A stretch of DNA of 64,000 bases from an uncultured SAR86 cluster bacterium (lineage in GTDB: Bacteria; Pseudomonadota; Gammaproteobacteria; Magnimaribacterales; D2472). The notes beneath the pieces were generated by a model. The model had not been told where the DNA came from. It saw only the letters and a program-made list of their open reading frames with translations, and did no database searches. A program made the position numbers and the translations under genes. The stretch is taken from positions 1 through 64,000 of the forward strand of contig CABYPB010000001.1 of assembly GCA_902520725.1 (NCBI GenBank), read 5' to 3'. Of this stretch, positions 38,376 through 48,776 are shown one piece after another; position 1 is the stretch's first letter, and every line of letters begins with the position of its first letter.

Positions 38376-39583
38376 ATATTTATATCTAAGTGAGCAATTT
38401 CTACAGATGTTATAAAAACTTCCATTGCAACTTCGAGCTCTTCTTTTGAGACATATGTTGGTGCTAATCTTATAACGCTGTCTTTTGGATCATGGTTTTT
38501 TGGGAACGTTGAGCCAGCAGGAGTAATTAATACACCCAATTCTTTGCATAATTCAACAACTCTTGTAGCGATAGGCTTTGCAGTTGAGTAAGTAATAAAG
38601 TAACCCCCAGTTGGTTTGGAAAAGCTGCCGCAATCTGCAGATAATTTTTCTAAATATGAGTAAGCTATTTCAAATTTTGGTCTTATTAAATCTGCATGCT
38701 TATTCATATGCATTTTGATGCCATCTACGTTTTTAAAGAACTCTGTATGTCTTTTTTGATTTAACTTATCAGGGCATATAATCATCGTAGTTCTAACTCT
38801 TTTAATAAGTTCCAGTGAGTGGCCTGCTGTTGCCATAAATGAGATGCCTCCTCCACCAAAACTTATTTTTGAAAATGAGGTAGTTATAACTGTTTGATCT
38901 TGAACTTTTTGTTCAGTTGCAATTTGCCATAATGGTTTTTGTTCAGGTGTAGGCAGAAAATCATGAACTAAATACGCATGATCAAAAAGAAAAAGAAATT
39001 TTTCAGAAAAATTAGATCCAATTTGAAACATTTTGCTTAAATTTTCATCTGAATAGACTTCGCCTGATGGATTAGAATGTTTTGGAACACACAAAATTCC
39101 AATAATTTCATTATCCTTGTTTAATTCTTCTTCAAAGGCAGCTAAATCAATACCATCATCATTTAGAGGGATTGGTACTGCATCAATTCCAAAATCTTCA
39201 AGCATCATAAAATGCCTATCAAAACCAGGAACAGGACATATAAATTTTGGATTTTTTAAATCTTTCCATGGTATCGGCTCAGCAAAAAGAAAATTTGAGA
39301 GTACTGTTTGATATGTTAATAGTAAACTAGATTGCTCTCCAGCAAGAATATTCTCAATTGGCGCATCAAGCAGTTCAGATCCAAGTCTTCGTGCTTCTTT
39401 AATACCAAATGGTTCTCCATAATTTCTTAGATCAACCCCCTCTTCAGAAAAAGAAGGTATTGATATATCAACTATTTCATTTGATAGATCTAGTTGATCT
39501 GAATCAGGCTTTCCTCTTGTGATATCTATTGATATCTGCCTTTCTTTAAGCAAATTAAACTTTGTAATGATTTCTTGGTGCAT
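38372..39583 (-). CDS. Aspartate aminotransferase-like, subgroup I-gamma
   Basis: IDITRGKPDSDQLDLSNE, RNYGEPFGIKEARRL, FICPVPGFDRHF, SFSKISFGGGGISF. Confidence 0.85.
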   Translation of the reverse strand: MHQEIITKFNLLKERQISIDITRGKPDSDQLDLSNEIVDISIPSFSEEGVDLRNYGEPFGIKEARRLGSELLDAPIENILAGEQSSLLLTYQTVLSNFLFAEPIPWKDLKNPKFICPVPGFDRHFMMLEDFGIDAVPIPLNDDGIDLAAFEEELNKDNEIIGILCVPKHSNPSGEVYSDENLSKMFQIGSNFSEKFLFLFDHAYLVHDFLPTPEQKPLWQIATEQKVQDQTVITTSFSKISFGGGGISFMATAGHSLELIKRVRTTMIICPDKLNQKRHTEFFKNVDGIKMHMNKHADLIRPKFEIAYSYLEKLSADCGSFSKPTGGYFITYSTAKPIATRVVELCKELGVLITPAGSTFPKNHDPKDSVIRLAPTYVSKEELEVAMEVFITSVEIAHLDINI

Positions 39584-39615
39584 AATATAATTGATATTCT
39601 ATAGGAGATTTAATA

Positions 39616-40698
39616 ATGTGGGATACTTTTTTAATCATTGTATTGGGCTTTTCGACTGTCTTGTTTGGCCTTATTACAATTTATTTATTTAAACAGAGTA
39701 ATAATCAGAATAAACAATTAGAATTTGAAGAATTTTCTAAAAAGTTAAATGACTCTAATAAAGAAGAGATTGATAAAACATGGAAGCCTTATAAAGAACA
39801 ACTCCAAAGAGATTTAGATATTCTTAAAAATAGCATTGAGCAACAAAAAGCTACTGCTATAAAAAACAGCGAAAGATTCAACTCAAAAATTGAAGATTTA
39901 CTAAACGCAACTTCTGGCATGCAAGAGGATGCCCAAAATCTTACAAGAGCCCTAAAAGGAGATACTAAACAGCAAGGAGATTGGGGTGAACAAATACTAA
40001 AAAGGGCACTTGAGGATGCTGGTTTAATTGAAAGCTTGGAATATGAGTTACAGCCTAGTTACAAGGGTAAAGATGGAAATCAATTAAGACCTGATGCTGT
40101 TATTAAACTCAGTGATGGTAGAAACATAATAATCGATTCAAAAGTCTCACTTACAGCTTATGAAAGGTATGTTAGAAGTGATAATGATGAAGATATGAAA
40201 GATTTACTTAAGGAGCATATCAATTCAATAAAAAATCATGTAAAACAACTTTCAGAAAAAGGTTATTCTGAAATAGAAGAATTAGATTCTCCAGATTTTA
40301 TCTTCATATTTGTGCCAATTGATTCAGCACTTTCTTTAGCTTTATCTAATGATTGGAGTGTTCAAGAATTAGCAAATGAAAAGAAAATTGCTTTTATGAC
40401 ACCAATTCACTTAATTTCTATATTAAAGATGACAGCATACATGTGGAGAGTTGATAAACAACAGAAACATGCTGAAGAAGTTGCTACCAGAGCTGGTCTA
40501 TTGCTAGATAAGTATTCAAATTTTTCTGAAGCTTTTTCAAATATTGCTGAAAAATTAGAGGATGCGATGAATTCATATGACATTGCCCACAAAAGATTAA
40601 CAGAGGGCAAAGGAAGTCTTCATACACAAATGGAGTTACTTGAAGAAGTAGGAATGAAAGGAAAAAAATCCTTATCAAAACCAAAATCACTTGAGTAA
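39616..40698 (+). CDS. rmuC: DNA recombination protein RmuC
   Basis: GDWGEQILKRALEDAGL, RPDAVIKLSDGRNIIIDSKVSLTAYERYV, MTPIHLISILK. Confidence 0.94.
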   Translation: MWDTFLIIVLGFSTVLFGLITIYLFKQSNNQNKQLEFEEFSKKLNDSNKEEIDKTWKPYKEQLQRDLDILKNSIEQQKATAIKNSERFNSKIEDLLNATSGMQEDAQNLTRALKGDTKQQGDWGEQILKRALEDAGLIESLEYELQPSYKGKDGNQLRPDAVIKLSDGRNIIIDSKVSLTAYERYVRSDNDEDMKDLLKEHINSIKNHVKQLSEKGYSEIEELDSPDFIFIFVPIDSALSLALSNDWSVQELANEKKIAFMTPIHLISILKMTAYMWRVDKQQKHAEEVATRAGLLLDKYSNFSEAFSNIAEKLEDAMNSYDIAHKRLTEGKGSLHTQMELLEEVGMKGKKSLSKPKSLE

Positions 40699-40718
40699 AA
40701 ATATCTAGTTAGTAATTT

Positions 40719-42272
40719 ATGCAAAACTTAAAAATATGGAACTATCTTTCATTGCCTTGGCTTAGTTTCGCTTTAGTTTTCTTTTCTGCTTTCTTCTTTG
40801 TAGCATTCTTTATGGAAATAGAGTCAACGTATATTTCAAATAATTATCTATCAAGTCTATTTTTTAATACCATAATGTTATCAATAGGATCGGCGTTAAT
40901 ATCATCTTTCATAGCAATTCCACTAGCAATTTTAGTCACATTCTATAAATTTCCTGGACAAAAATTTTTTAATTGGGCTCTTAGTTTGTCTATTGCTTTC
41001 CCAGCATATGTATATGCATTCATATTTGTTGGAATCTTTGAGTATGCAAGTCCAATATCTGAGTACCTAAGAGAGATAAATATTAATTTACCTTCCATAA
41101 AAAATATATATGGTGCTTCTGTAATAATGTCTATGGCTTTATTTCCTTACATTTACTTATTAACAAAGGCTCAACTTTCGCATGTTGGAGTTGGCCTTTT
41201 TAAAGCAGCGAAATCTTTAGGTAATTCAAACTTAACAGCCATTCGAAGAGTAATCATTCCATCAACAAAGCCTGCAATATATGCAGGAATAGCTCTAGTT
41301 ATTTTTGAAACAATTTCAGATTTTGGCGGTGTTTCCACTTTGCGCATTGAAACTTTTACAGTAGGTATATATGACGCATGGTTTGGTTATCAAAGTTATT
41401 TTTCAGCGGCAAGGTTAGCTGGATACCTGCTTATATTTGTTCTATTTATAATTTTCCTAAATAAATATCTTGGTGCTAAGTCTGCAACTTTAGCTTCAAA
41501 AACCTCTGAAAGGTTTGAAAGAATTCAATTGAGCACTTTCAGTCAATATATATTTACAATTCTGTGTTCACTGATATTTTTTATGGTGTTTTGTGTGCCT
41601 TTAGTTCAATTAATGATGTGGCATTTTAGCGATATAGGGTCAAATTTCTATGGAAGTTTTGATATATTAATTAACTCAATGTTAATTGGTATATCTGCTG
41701 CAATATTGACAGTTTTTTTTGCAATATCTTTATCATTAAGCTATAAAAACTCAAAATTTCTTAGGCCTCTGATTTCTTTATCGTCTTCAGGATACGCTGT
41801 TCCAGGTTCCGTAATTTCTGCAGGTTTATTGGTTGGTTTTGATTACTTGTTTAATATTTCTATTACTTTATATGGAATATTAGGATTAATTTTATGTTTA
41901 AGTTTGAGATTTATGACACCAGCATTTAATTATATTTCATCATCATTAACTAACATTTCAAATTCTGCAGAAAATGCTCTTACAACATACCCTAAGAATT
42001 CCATCAAGGCATTTTCATTGTTTTATTTACCACAAATAAGGCCAGCTATATCTCTTGGAATAATGATTGTTTTTATAGAATCGATTAAAGAACAGCCGGC
42101 AACATTATTACTAAGGCCTGTTGGATTTGATACTCTTTCAACAAAAATTTACAACTATACTAGTGAAGGTCAATGGGAGATGGCTTCAGGACCAAGTTTA
42201 CTATTAATATTTCTTAGTCTAGTTTTTGTTTATTTAATAAATAAAAATTTAGATTTAAATAAAAATATTTAA
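40719..42272 (+). CDS. Iron(III) ABC transporter permease (FbpB-like, two permease domains)
   Basis: FFNWALSLSIAFPAYVYAFIFVG, FETISDFGGVSTLRIETFTVGIYDAWFG. Confidence 0.9.
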   Translation: MQNLKIWNYLSLPWLSFALVFFSAFFFVAFFMEIESTYISNNYLSSLFFNTIMLSIGSALISSFIAIPLAILVTFYKFPGQKFFNWALSLSIAFPAYVYAFIFVGIFEYASPISEYLREININLPSIKNIYGASVIMSMALFPYIYLLTKAQLSHVGVGLFKAAKSLGNSNLTAIRRVIIPSTKPAIYAGIALVIFETISDFGGVSTLRIETFTVGIYDAWFGYQSYFSAARLAGYLLIFVLFIIFLNKYLGAKSATLASKTSERFERIQLSTFSQYIFTILCSLIFFMVFCVPLVQLMMWHFSDIGSNFYGSFDILINSMLIGISAAILTVFFAISLSLSYKNSKFLRPLISLSSSGYAVPGSVISAGLLVGFDYLFNISITLYGILGLILCLSLRFMTPAFNYISSSLTNISNSAENALTTYPKNSIKAFSLFYLPQIRPAISLGIMIVFIESIKEQPATLLLRPVGFDTLSTKIYNYTSEGQWEMASGPSLLLIFLSLVFVYLINKNLDLNKNI

Positions 42273-42275
42273 AAT

Positions 42276-42761
42276 ATGAAAGAAGATGGTTACAGGTTGA
42301 ATGTTGGCCTAATAATTTCAAATAATGAAGGTAAATTATTGCTTTGTAAAAGAAAAGGTATGAATAGCTGGCAATTTCCTCAGGGTGGTATTGATAAGAA
42401 TGAAAGTACATTAAATGCTGCTCAAAGAGAATTATTTGAAGAAGTTGGCATCCAATCAAAATCAACAAAGCTAATTTCAAGTATAGACGGATGGCTAAAG
42501 TATGATGTGCCAAAGAAAAGTCGTCGCAGAAGGTTCCTTAACAAAAAATTTAAGGGTCAGAAACAAAAATGGTTTCTCTTTAGACTAAAAAAGGATGTCA
42601 AAATATCATTTGAGAATGATCCTGACAATGAGTTTGAGGATTATAAATGGGTTTCTTATTGGTATCCTTTAAGTGTGATTATTTCATTTAAAGAAAAAGT
42701 TTATCGCAAGGCACTTAACGAACTGAAGCATTCATTTTGCAACGAATTTAATAATGTTTGA
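42276..42761 (+). CDS. rppH: RNA pyrophosphohydrolase RppH
   Basis: YRLNVGLIISN, WQFPQGGIDKNESTLNAAQRELFEEVG Nudix box. Confidence 0.93.
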   Translation: MKEDGYRLNVGLIISNNEGKLLLCKRKGMNSWQFPQGGIDKNESTLNAAQRELFEEVGIQSKSTKLISSIDGWLKYDVPKKSRRRRFLNKKFKGQKQKWFLFRLKKDVKISFENDPDNEFEDYKWVSYWYPLSVIISFKEKVYRKALNELKHSFCNEFNNV

Positions 42762-43545
42762 TGAAATTATAATCTTTGGGGCACTTGGAATTCTGGCTGG
42801 CTTGTTGGCAGGAATGTTTGGCATTGGAGGAGGCTTAATTATTGTTCCAGTTCTCATTGGAACATTTTTAAGCCTGGGGTTTGAAAATGAAATAATTGTT
42901 CATCTATCTATTGGTACATCTATATCGTGCATTATATTTACAGGCTTAGCATCAGCAAATGCGCATAGTAAAAAAGAGTCTATTGATTTTAATCAGTTTA
43001 AGCCTGTCGCAATTGGTATTGCATTTGGAGCACTTGGTGGTGCCCTTTTTGCTGTTGAGATTGAAGGCTTAATTCTTAAGTTTTCTATTGCAGTATTTAT
43101 TTTGTTAGTGGGTATACAAATACTTTTTGATATAGAAATTTCTTCTAAAAAAATTAGCTCGACTAAACCTAAATCAATTTTTGCTGGTTCTGTCATTGGA
43201 TTTCTATCATCAATACTTGGTATAGGTGGTGGTACTTTTTCAGTTCCTTACTTTAGATCATTAGGACTAAAATTAACTTCTGCAATCGGAACATCGGCTG
43301 CTTGTGGTGTTCCTATAGCAATTTTTGGAACAATAGGTTACATCATAGCTGGATCTAATGTTATTGAACTTCCTTATTTAAGTCTAGGTTATGTATACTT
43401 ACCTGCGCTATTTGGTGTTTCAATAACAAGTATATTTGCAGCAAAGTACGGAGCTGATCTTGCACATTATTTGTCGCAAGAGGCTTTAAGAAAACTCATG
43501 TCTGCATGGTTTTTTATAATATCAATCTATATGTTTTTAGTATGA
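42754..43545 (+). CDS. TauE/SafE family sulfite/anion exporter
   Basis: GILAGLLAGMFGIGGGLIIVPVL, GFLSSILGIGGGTFSVPYF. Confidence 0.92.
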   Translation: MFDEIIIFGALGILAGLLAGMFGIGGGLIIVPVLIGTFLSLGFENEIIVHLSIGTSISCIIFTGLASANAHSKKESIDFNQFKPVAIGIAFGALGGALFAVEIEGLILKFSIAVFILLVGIQILFDIEISSKKISSTKPKSIFAGSVIGFLSSILGIGGGTFSVPYFRSLGLKLTSAIGTSAACGVPIAIFGTIGYIIAGSNVIELPYLSLGYVYLPALFGVSITSIFAAKYGADLAHYLSQEALRKLMSAWFFIISIYMFLV

Positions 43546-44339
43546 TTATCGAGTTATCAGATTTTTTTAATAACCCAAGCTTAGTAGAATTGGGTCCAAT
43601 AAAAATTCAGTATTATGCTGTTACATGGCTTTTATCTGCTGTTTTAATTTATCTATTCTTAAGAAACAACAAAATTGTTAAAGAGATTGGGCTTAGTAAT
43701 GAAGAAGTGAATGATATGGTATTTTTATATGGTTTATTTTTTGGTGCTATGTGTGGTGGTAGGATTGGGTACATGCTTTTTTATGGTACTGATCAATTAA
43801 TTAATGACCCATTTTCTTTATTTTATATTTGGCAAGGAGGTCTTAGTTTCCATGGTGGTCTCTTAGGAGTAATTGTTAGTCTTATAATATTTTGTAAGAA
43901 AAAGAATATAGAGTTCCTTAGACTAACGGATGGTGTTGCATTATCAATGCCTATTGGTCTTGGACTCGTAAGAATAGGCAATTTTTTAAACGGTGAATTA
44001 TTTGGTAAGGCCACAAATGCAGAGTGGGGTTTTATATTTCCAACGGATCCTTTTGGGATCACAAGGCATCCTTCTCAACTATACGAAAGTTTAGGTGAAG
44101 GATTATTGCTGTTTCTAATACTTTTATTCATAAGTCAAAAGACTAATATTAAAGGTATTGTTTCTTCATCATTTCTTATCTTTTATGGCTCAATAAGATT
44201 TATAATTGAATTCTATAGACAGCCTGATACACACATAGGTTACGTAGCTTTTGATTTTATAAGCATGGGTCAATTATTATGCTTGCCGATGATTGTTATT
44301 GGTTTTGTAATATTACTCTATTCTAGGAAGAACGCATGA
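43542..44339 (+). CDS. lgt: Prolipoprotein diacylglyceryl transferase
   Basis: GGRIGYMLFYG, IWQGGLSFHGGLLG, RIGNFLNGELFG, RHPSQLYES; ATG 43542 gives ATGA overlap. Confidence 0.96.
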   Translation: MIIELSDFFNNPSLVELGPIKIQYYAVTWLLSAVLIYLFLRNNKIVKEIGLSNEEVNDMVFLYGLFFGAMCGGRIGYMLFYGTDQLINDPFSLFYIWQGGLSFHGGLLGVIVSLIIFCKKKNIEFLRLTDGVALSMPIGLGLVRIGNFLNGELFGKATNAEWGFIFPTDPFGITRHPSQLYESLGEGLLLFLILLFISQKTNIKGIVSSSFLIFYGSIRFIIEFYRQPDTHIGYVAFDFISMGQLLCLPMIVIGFVILLYSRKNA

Positions 44340-45199
44340 AAGCATATTTAGATCTTTTACAATTCATACTTGATAATGGTGAAGAAAGAGATGACAGAAC
44401 TAATACTGGAACGATATCTTCTTTTGGACATCAATTAGAATTTGATTTAACTCATGGATTTCCTGCTGTTACAACAAAGTCCCTTGCATGGAAAGGTGTG
44501 GTTTCAGAATTATTATGGTTCTTGGAAGGATCTAATGATGAAAGAAGGTTAGCAGAAATTAGATTCAATAAAGATAGATCTGAACTTACTGATCTAGACA
44601 AATATTCAACAATTTGGACTGATAATGCAGACAAACAAGGCAAGGAGCTGGGTTACGAAAACAATGATTTTAGAAAGATTCTTGGTCCAGTATATGGGGT
44701 GCAGTGGAGAAACTGGGCTGGGATAGATCAAATTAATGACTTAATAAAAGGATTGAAAAATAATCCATATAGCAGAAGACATATCCTATCAGCTTGGAAC
44801 GTTGGTGAAATTGATAGAATGGCGCTTCCTCCATGTCATGTTGTGACTCAATTTTATGTAAATAAAGATTCTATTAGTTGTCATATGTATCAAAGAAGTG
44901 CAGATATGTTTTTGGGTGTTCCCTTTAATATTGCAAGCTATGCCCTGCTTCTATCAATATTAGCTGAAATTTTAGATCTGAAACCGAAGAGGTTTATTCA
45001 TTCATTTGGAGATGCTCATATTTATAAAAATTCTTTAGATCAGGTTAAAGAACAAATCTCAAGGACTCCAAAATCGTTACCTAAATTAGTTATTCCAAAG
45101 CTTAATTCTCTTGATGATCTTAAAGAATGTGTGATAGATGATTTTAGCTTAGATGGATATGATCCACATCCTGCAATTAAAGCGAAAATGGCTGTATAA
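44336..45199 (+). CDS. thyA: Thymidylate synthase
   Basis: DRTNTGTISSFGHQLEFDL, LPPCHVVTQFYV, YQRSADMFLGVPFNIASYALL. Confidence 0.97.
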   Translation: MKAYLDLLQFILDNGEERDDRTNTGTISSFGHQLEFDLTHGFPAVTTKSLAWKGVVSELLWFLEGSNDERRLAEIRFNKDRSELTDLDKYSTIWTDNADKQGKELGYENNDFRKILGPVYGVQWRNWAGIDQINDLIKGLKNNPYSRRHILSAWNVGEIDRMALPPCHVVTQFYVNKDSISCHMYQRSADMFLGVPFNIASYALLLSILAEILDLKPKRFIHSFGDAHIYKNSLDQVKEQISRTPKSLPKLVIPKLNSLDDLKECVIDDFSLDGYDPHPAIKAKMAV

Positions 45200-45706
45200 A
45201 TGAAAGTAATATCTCATGTAGTTGCTCTATCAAATAACAGTGTTATTGGTGTTGATAATAACCTTCCGTGGAATCTTAAGACTGACCTGTTGCATTTTAA
45301 AGAATATACAACAAATAAGATTATTATAATGGGAAGAAAAACATATGAGTCTATTGGCAAGCCATTACCTAATAGAGTTAATTACGTAGTATCAACTACT
45401 ATTGATCAAATTGAGGGTGCTTTTGTATTTAAAAGTACGCAGGATGCTATTGATGATGCAATCGATTATTGTGAAAAAGAAAACAAAAAAGAAATTGTGA
45501 TAATTGGAGGCGGCTTTCTTTTTAAAGATACCCTGCCCGTAACCAATAAATTAGTTTTAACGAAAGTCGATTGCGATATTGCAGGTGATGTATTTTATCC
45601 TGATATTGATTTTAGCGAATGGCAGGAGTTAAGTTCTGAAAGATTCTCAAAGGATTCAAATAACGATTATGATTTTATTGTATCGACCTACGAGAGAGTT
45701 ACGTAG
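45200..45706 (+). CDS. folA: Dihydrofolate reductase
   Basis: VIGVDNNLPWNLKTDLLHFKEYT, IIMGRKTYESIGKPLPNR. Confidence 0.97.
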   Translation: MKVISHVVALSNNSVIGVDNNLPWNLKTDLLHFKEYTTNKIIIMGRKTYESIGKPLPNRVNYVVSTTIDQIEGAFVFKSTQDAIDDAIDYCEKENKKEIVIIGGGFLFKDTLPVTNKLVLTKVDCDIAGDVFYPDIDFSEWQELSSERFSKDSNNDYDFIVSTYERVT

Positions 45707-47105
45707 AATTCATTTGGATATAATCTCTTCTTAGAGCTAAATTTTTAACTCTAATTTCCTCATTCTCTGTATACTTAATCCAATTATTTGCTTGTTGTTT
45801 AATCTTCTTATCTTTATCCCTTGCAGCTATTCTAAAATTTTTCTTAGCATTATCAAACTCTTGCAACTCAAAATATACTTGTCCAAGTGTTAGATAGACA
45901 GGAGATAATTTTTTAATCTTCCCTTTTTCAAGTCCTTTGTTTATTGCCCCGGCTGCCTCTTCAAGTCTGTCTTCTGATAAATATAAGTTACCTAACAAAA
46001 CATATGATTCGCCATCTTTAGACATCTTTGCTGCCTTCTCAAGAATAGGTATTGCTCTATCAATTTCCTGAGCCATTCTCCAAGCATCAGCTAAAAGTTT
46101 TAAATTTTTCTCAGTATCCTTAACAACAGGAACTATTTTTTCTTCCTCAGTTTTTTCATCAACTATTGTTATCATTTTTTTCTGGCCATTTTCAAAAACT
46201 TCAGCAGCCCAATATGGATTTTGGTTTAAAAGAAGTAATTGAGTAAGTGCCAAATATTCTGATTCTCTGTTTAGAAAATCTTTTTGATAAGCAGCTTTCA
46301 ACGTGATCATATAATCTCTTTCTCTTCCTAATTGGCCATAGCCTCCACCAAGTTGAATGAAATATTGTTTTTTAGGGAATAAATTTACAAGAATTTCATA
46401 GATGTCTATTTGTCTTAATAAAGATTCTTTTTCTCCTATTTCTTCTTTCATCTCTCCTATGCTAGCAGCCATAATCACATACCAATTTTCTCTTGGTTTA
46501 TAGCCTTCTTCTTCTGCCATAGTTACAGCAGTTTCCATTGATGATAAAGCTTTTTTAAAGTTTCCTGTTTGATAATATGCTTGTCCAAGAAGTGAATATG
46601 ATTGTGCGGTTACTGTTTCAACCTCACTCATCCACTGAAGAATTAACTCAATCCCTTTTGCATAATTTTCTTGTAATAGATTAAGCTGAGCAAGAGAAAG
46701 AAGTGCCTGGACTCTCAAACCTATGGTTACTTCTGGCTCATTAATTAATCTTGAATAAGCATCCATGGCCTTTGGATAATCTCCGTCTTGAAAGTAAACA
46801 AATGCCCAAGCGTTCCACATTACAGAACGGTCATAGCTTTTTAAGTTAGCCATATCATTTCTTAGCTCAGTAAGAATAGATAAAACAATCTGCATATCTG
46901 GTGCTGGCTCACCTTTTTCGTCGACAACTTCAAGAGCTTCATAGACTTTTGCCATTTTTTTTGCAGTAGAGCTTTGAAGAGCCCTAGCTTTTTTATACTT
47001 TATGGGTTTTTTATCTGTTTGAGATTGAGCTTCAATAGAAATAGGAGTTACTATAAAAAATGCTGCTAATAGTGAAAATAAACAAATTGAAATCTTATTA
47101 TTCAT
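45699..47105 (-). CDS. Tetratricopeptide-repeat protein, TonB2-type operon
   Basis: Signal peptide; multiple TPR units; last gene of ttpC/exbB/exbD/tonB cluster. Confidence 0.83.
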   Translation of the reverse strand: MNNKISICLFSLLAAFFIVTPISIEAQSQTDKKPIKYKKARALQSSTAKKMAKVYEALEVVDEKGEPAPDMQIVLSILTELRNDMANLKSYDRSVMWNAWAFVYFQDGDYPKAMDAYSRLINEPEVTIGLRVQALLSLAQLNLLQENYAKGIELILQWMSEVETVTAQSYSLLGQAYYQTGNFKKALSSMETAVTMAEEEGYKPRENWYVIMAASIGEMKEEIGEKESLLRQIDIYEILVNLFPKKQYFIQLGGGYGQLGRERDYMITLKAAYQKDFLNRESEYLALTQLLLLNQNPYWAAEVFENGQKKMITIVDEKTEEEKIVPVVKDTEKNLKLLADAWRMAQEIDRAIPILEKAAKMSKDGESYVLLGNLYLSEDRLEEAAGAINKGLEKGKIKKLSPVYLTLGQVYFELQEFDNAKKNFRIAARDKDKKIKQQANNWIKYTENEEIRVKNLALRRDYIQMNST

Positions 47106-47110
47106 AACTT

Positions 47111-47812
47111 TTAACCATCATCTAATACATATGTAAATCTATGCAATACGCCATCAACTGGAACTGCCTTGCCATCTACTATCTTAGGTTTATATTTTAA
47201 TTTTAAAGCAGCTCTTGCTGATGCACTATTAAACATTGTGCAAGGCCTAAATTCAGTAGCAGGATCATTTGGATCACTATTTGCACAGTATCCTTCTAGT
47301 GCAACAGCATTCTCAACACTTCCTGTATCTGTGATGGTAAATTCCACCAAAGCATATCCCATTGTGCCTCTCTCCTGAGCTCTTCTTGGATATATCGGAA
47401 CTACTTTAAATAGAGGTATATATTCGCCGTCTCTGAAGAAAGACCCACCTGCATTAAAGTTTGCTTTAGGTTTAGCAATAGAAACATCTAATCCAGTCAA
47501 AGGTGCTAAATCTAATTCAGGTTGTGCAATATCTTCTGGTTGTTCATCAGGCTTATCTGGTTTATCAATTTCTGTCATAAAAGTGTCGATTTCTCTTTCA
47601 GGCATTACAACATCTGCTAGTTTTACCGATGTATCTTCCTTTAGACCGCTATCTCCTAGAGAAATCAATATAACCATTATAAAAAATAGTGCTAATGTAA
47701 TTAAAGATGAAAAACCTATGCCTGCTGCATATCTATTAGCATTAAATGCTTTAACATAAACCGCATGAATTGGTTTAGTAAAGGTGTTAATAGCTGCAAA
47801 AACTTGTTCCAT
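47111..47812 (-). CDS. tonB: TonB family protein
   Basis: Single N-terminal TM, VPIYPRRAQERGTMGYALVEFTITDTGSV C-terminal domain. Confidence 0.9.
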   Translation of the reverse strand: MEQVFAAINTFTKPIHAVYVKAFNANRYAAGIGFSSLITLALFFIMVILISLGDSGLKEDTSVKLADVVMPEREIDTFMTEIDKPDKPDEQPEDIAQPELDLAPLTGLDVSIAKPKANFNAGGSFFRDGEYIPLFKVVPIYPRRAQERGTMGYALVEFTITDTGSVENAVALEGYCANSDPNDPATEFRPCTMFNSASARAALKLKYKPKIVDGKAVPVDGVLHRFTYVLDDG

Positions 47813-47815
47813 AAA

Positions 47816-48226
47816 TTATTTAGGTTCTGATGCTAATGATATTGCGCTAACTCCAGCTTCTCTAGCTCCATCCATAACTTTAATTATCGTATCAGCAACT
47901 GCTTTTTCATCGGCCTGAATAACAACTGACCCCTTTGGATTATCTGCTAGCATTTTTACAACATTAGCTTTTACCTGTCTTACATCAATTCTTCTTCCAT
48001 CCATCCACACCTCATCATTCGCACCAACAGCAATTAGGATTGCTGCGTTTTCTTGTGTTTCGGCAGTATCAGAATCAGGTCTGTTAATCTCAAGACCAGG
48101 TTCTTTTATAAAATTTGCTGTAACAATGAAGAAAATAAGCATGATGAAAACAACATCAAGCATTGGAGTTAAATTTATTTCACTTTCTTCATCTTTTACT
48201 GCAGTGCTTATTGCATTTCTTCTCAT
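47816..48226 (-). CDS. exbD: ExbD biopolymer transport protein
   Basis: EINLTPMLDVVFIMLIFFIVTANFIKEPGLEI. Confidence 0.95.
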   Translation of the reverse strand: MRRNAISTAVKDEESEINLTPMLDVVFIMLIFFIVTANFIKEPGLEINRPDSDTAETQENAAILIAVGANDEVWMDGRRIDVRQVKANVVKMLADNPKGSVVIQADEKAVADTIIKVMDGAREAGVSAISLASEPK

Positions 48227-48236
48227 TTAATATCTC

Positions 48237-48767
48237 CTATAGTTCTCTTTTAATTAATTCTCTTAAATCATTTGTATGTCTATCTGATGCACTACTTAGG
48301 TATATACTAGCAAAAACTCCTGAAAGCGCGACAACCATTCCTGCCATAGTAGGAAGTGTTGCTTTAGAAACTCCGCCTGCCATTGCCCTTGCATCGCCCC
48401 CACCGTTAAAAGCCATCACTTGGAATACTTCTATCATCCCAGTTACTGTTCCTAAAAGTCCAAACAGCGGGGCTAAGACTACGCATGTCTGAATTATTGA
48501 AAGATTGCGATTAATCTCTACCTTGGCTTGAGAAACCATCTTTTCACGTATTTGAAGAGCATGCCAAGAAGTTTTGTCAGCTCTATTATTCCATTTACTT
48601 GCAAGATCTTGAACATAAAATTCATGTCCATGAGAAAAATACCATATTCTTTCGAATATCATTGCCCACATAAAAAATACTAGTATAGCAATTAACCAAA
48701 GCACGCTACCGCCAGCTTCCATAAAGTCCCTTATGGAAGAGAATGCTTCAGAAATAGCAAATAGCAT
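48237..48767 (-). CDS. exbB: ExbB/TolQ/MotA proton channel family protein
   Basis: VLAPLFGLLGTVTGMIEVFQVMAFNGGGDARAMAGGVSKATLPTMAGMVVAL. Confidence 0.95.
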   Translation of the reverse strand: MLFAISEAFSSIRDFMEAGGSVLWLIAILVFFMWAMIFERIWYFSHGHEFYVQDLASKWNNRADKTSWHALQIREKMVSQAKVEINRNLSIIQTCVVLAPLFGLLGTVTGMIEVFQVMAFNGGGDARAMAGGVSKATLPTMAGMVVALSGVFASIYLSSASDRHTNDLRELIKREL

Positions 48768-48776
48768 GATTAATTA

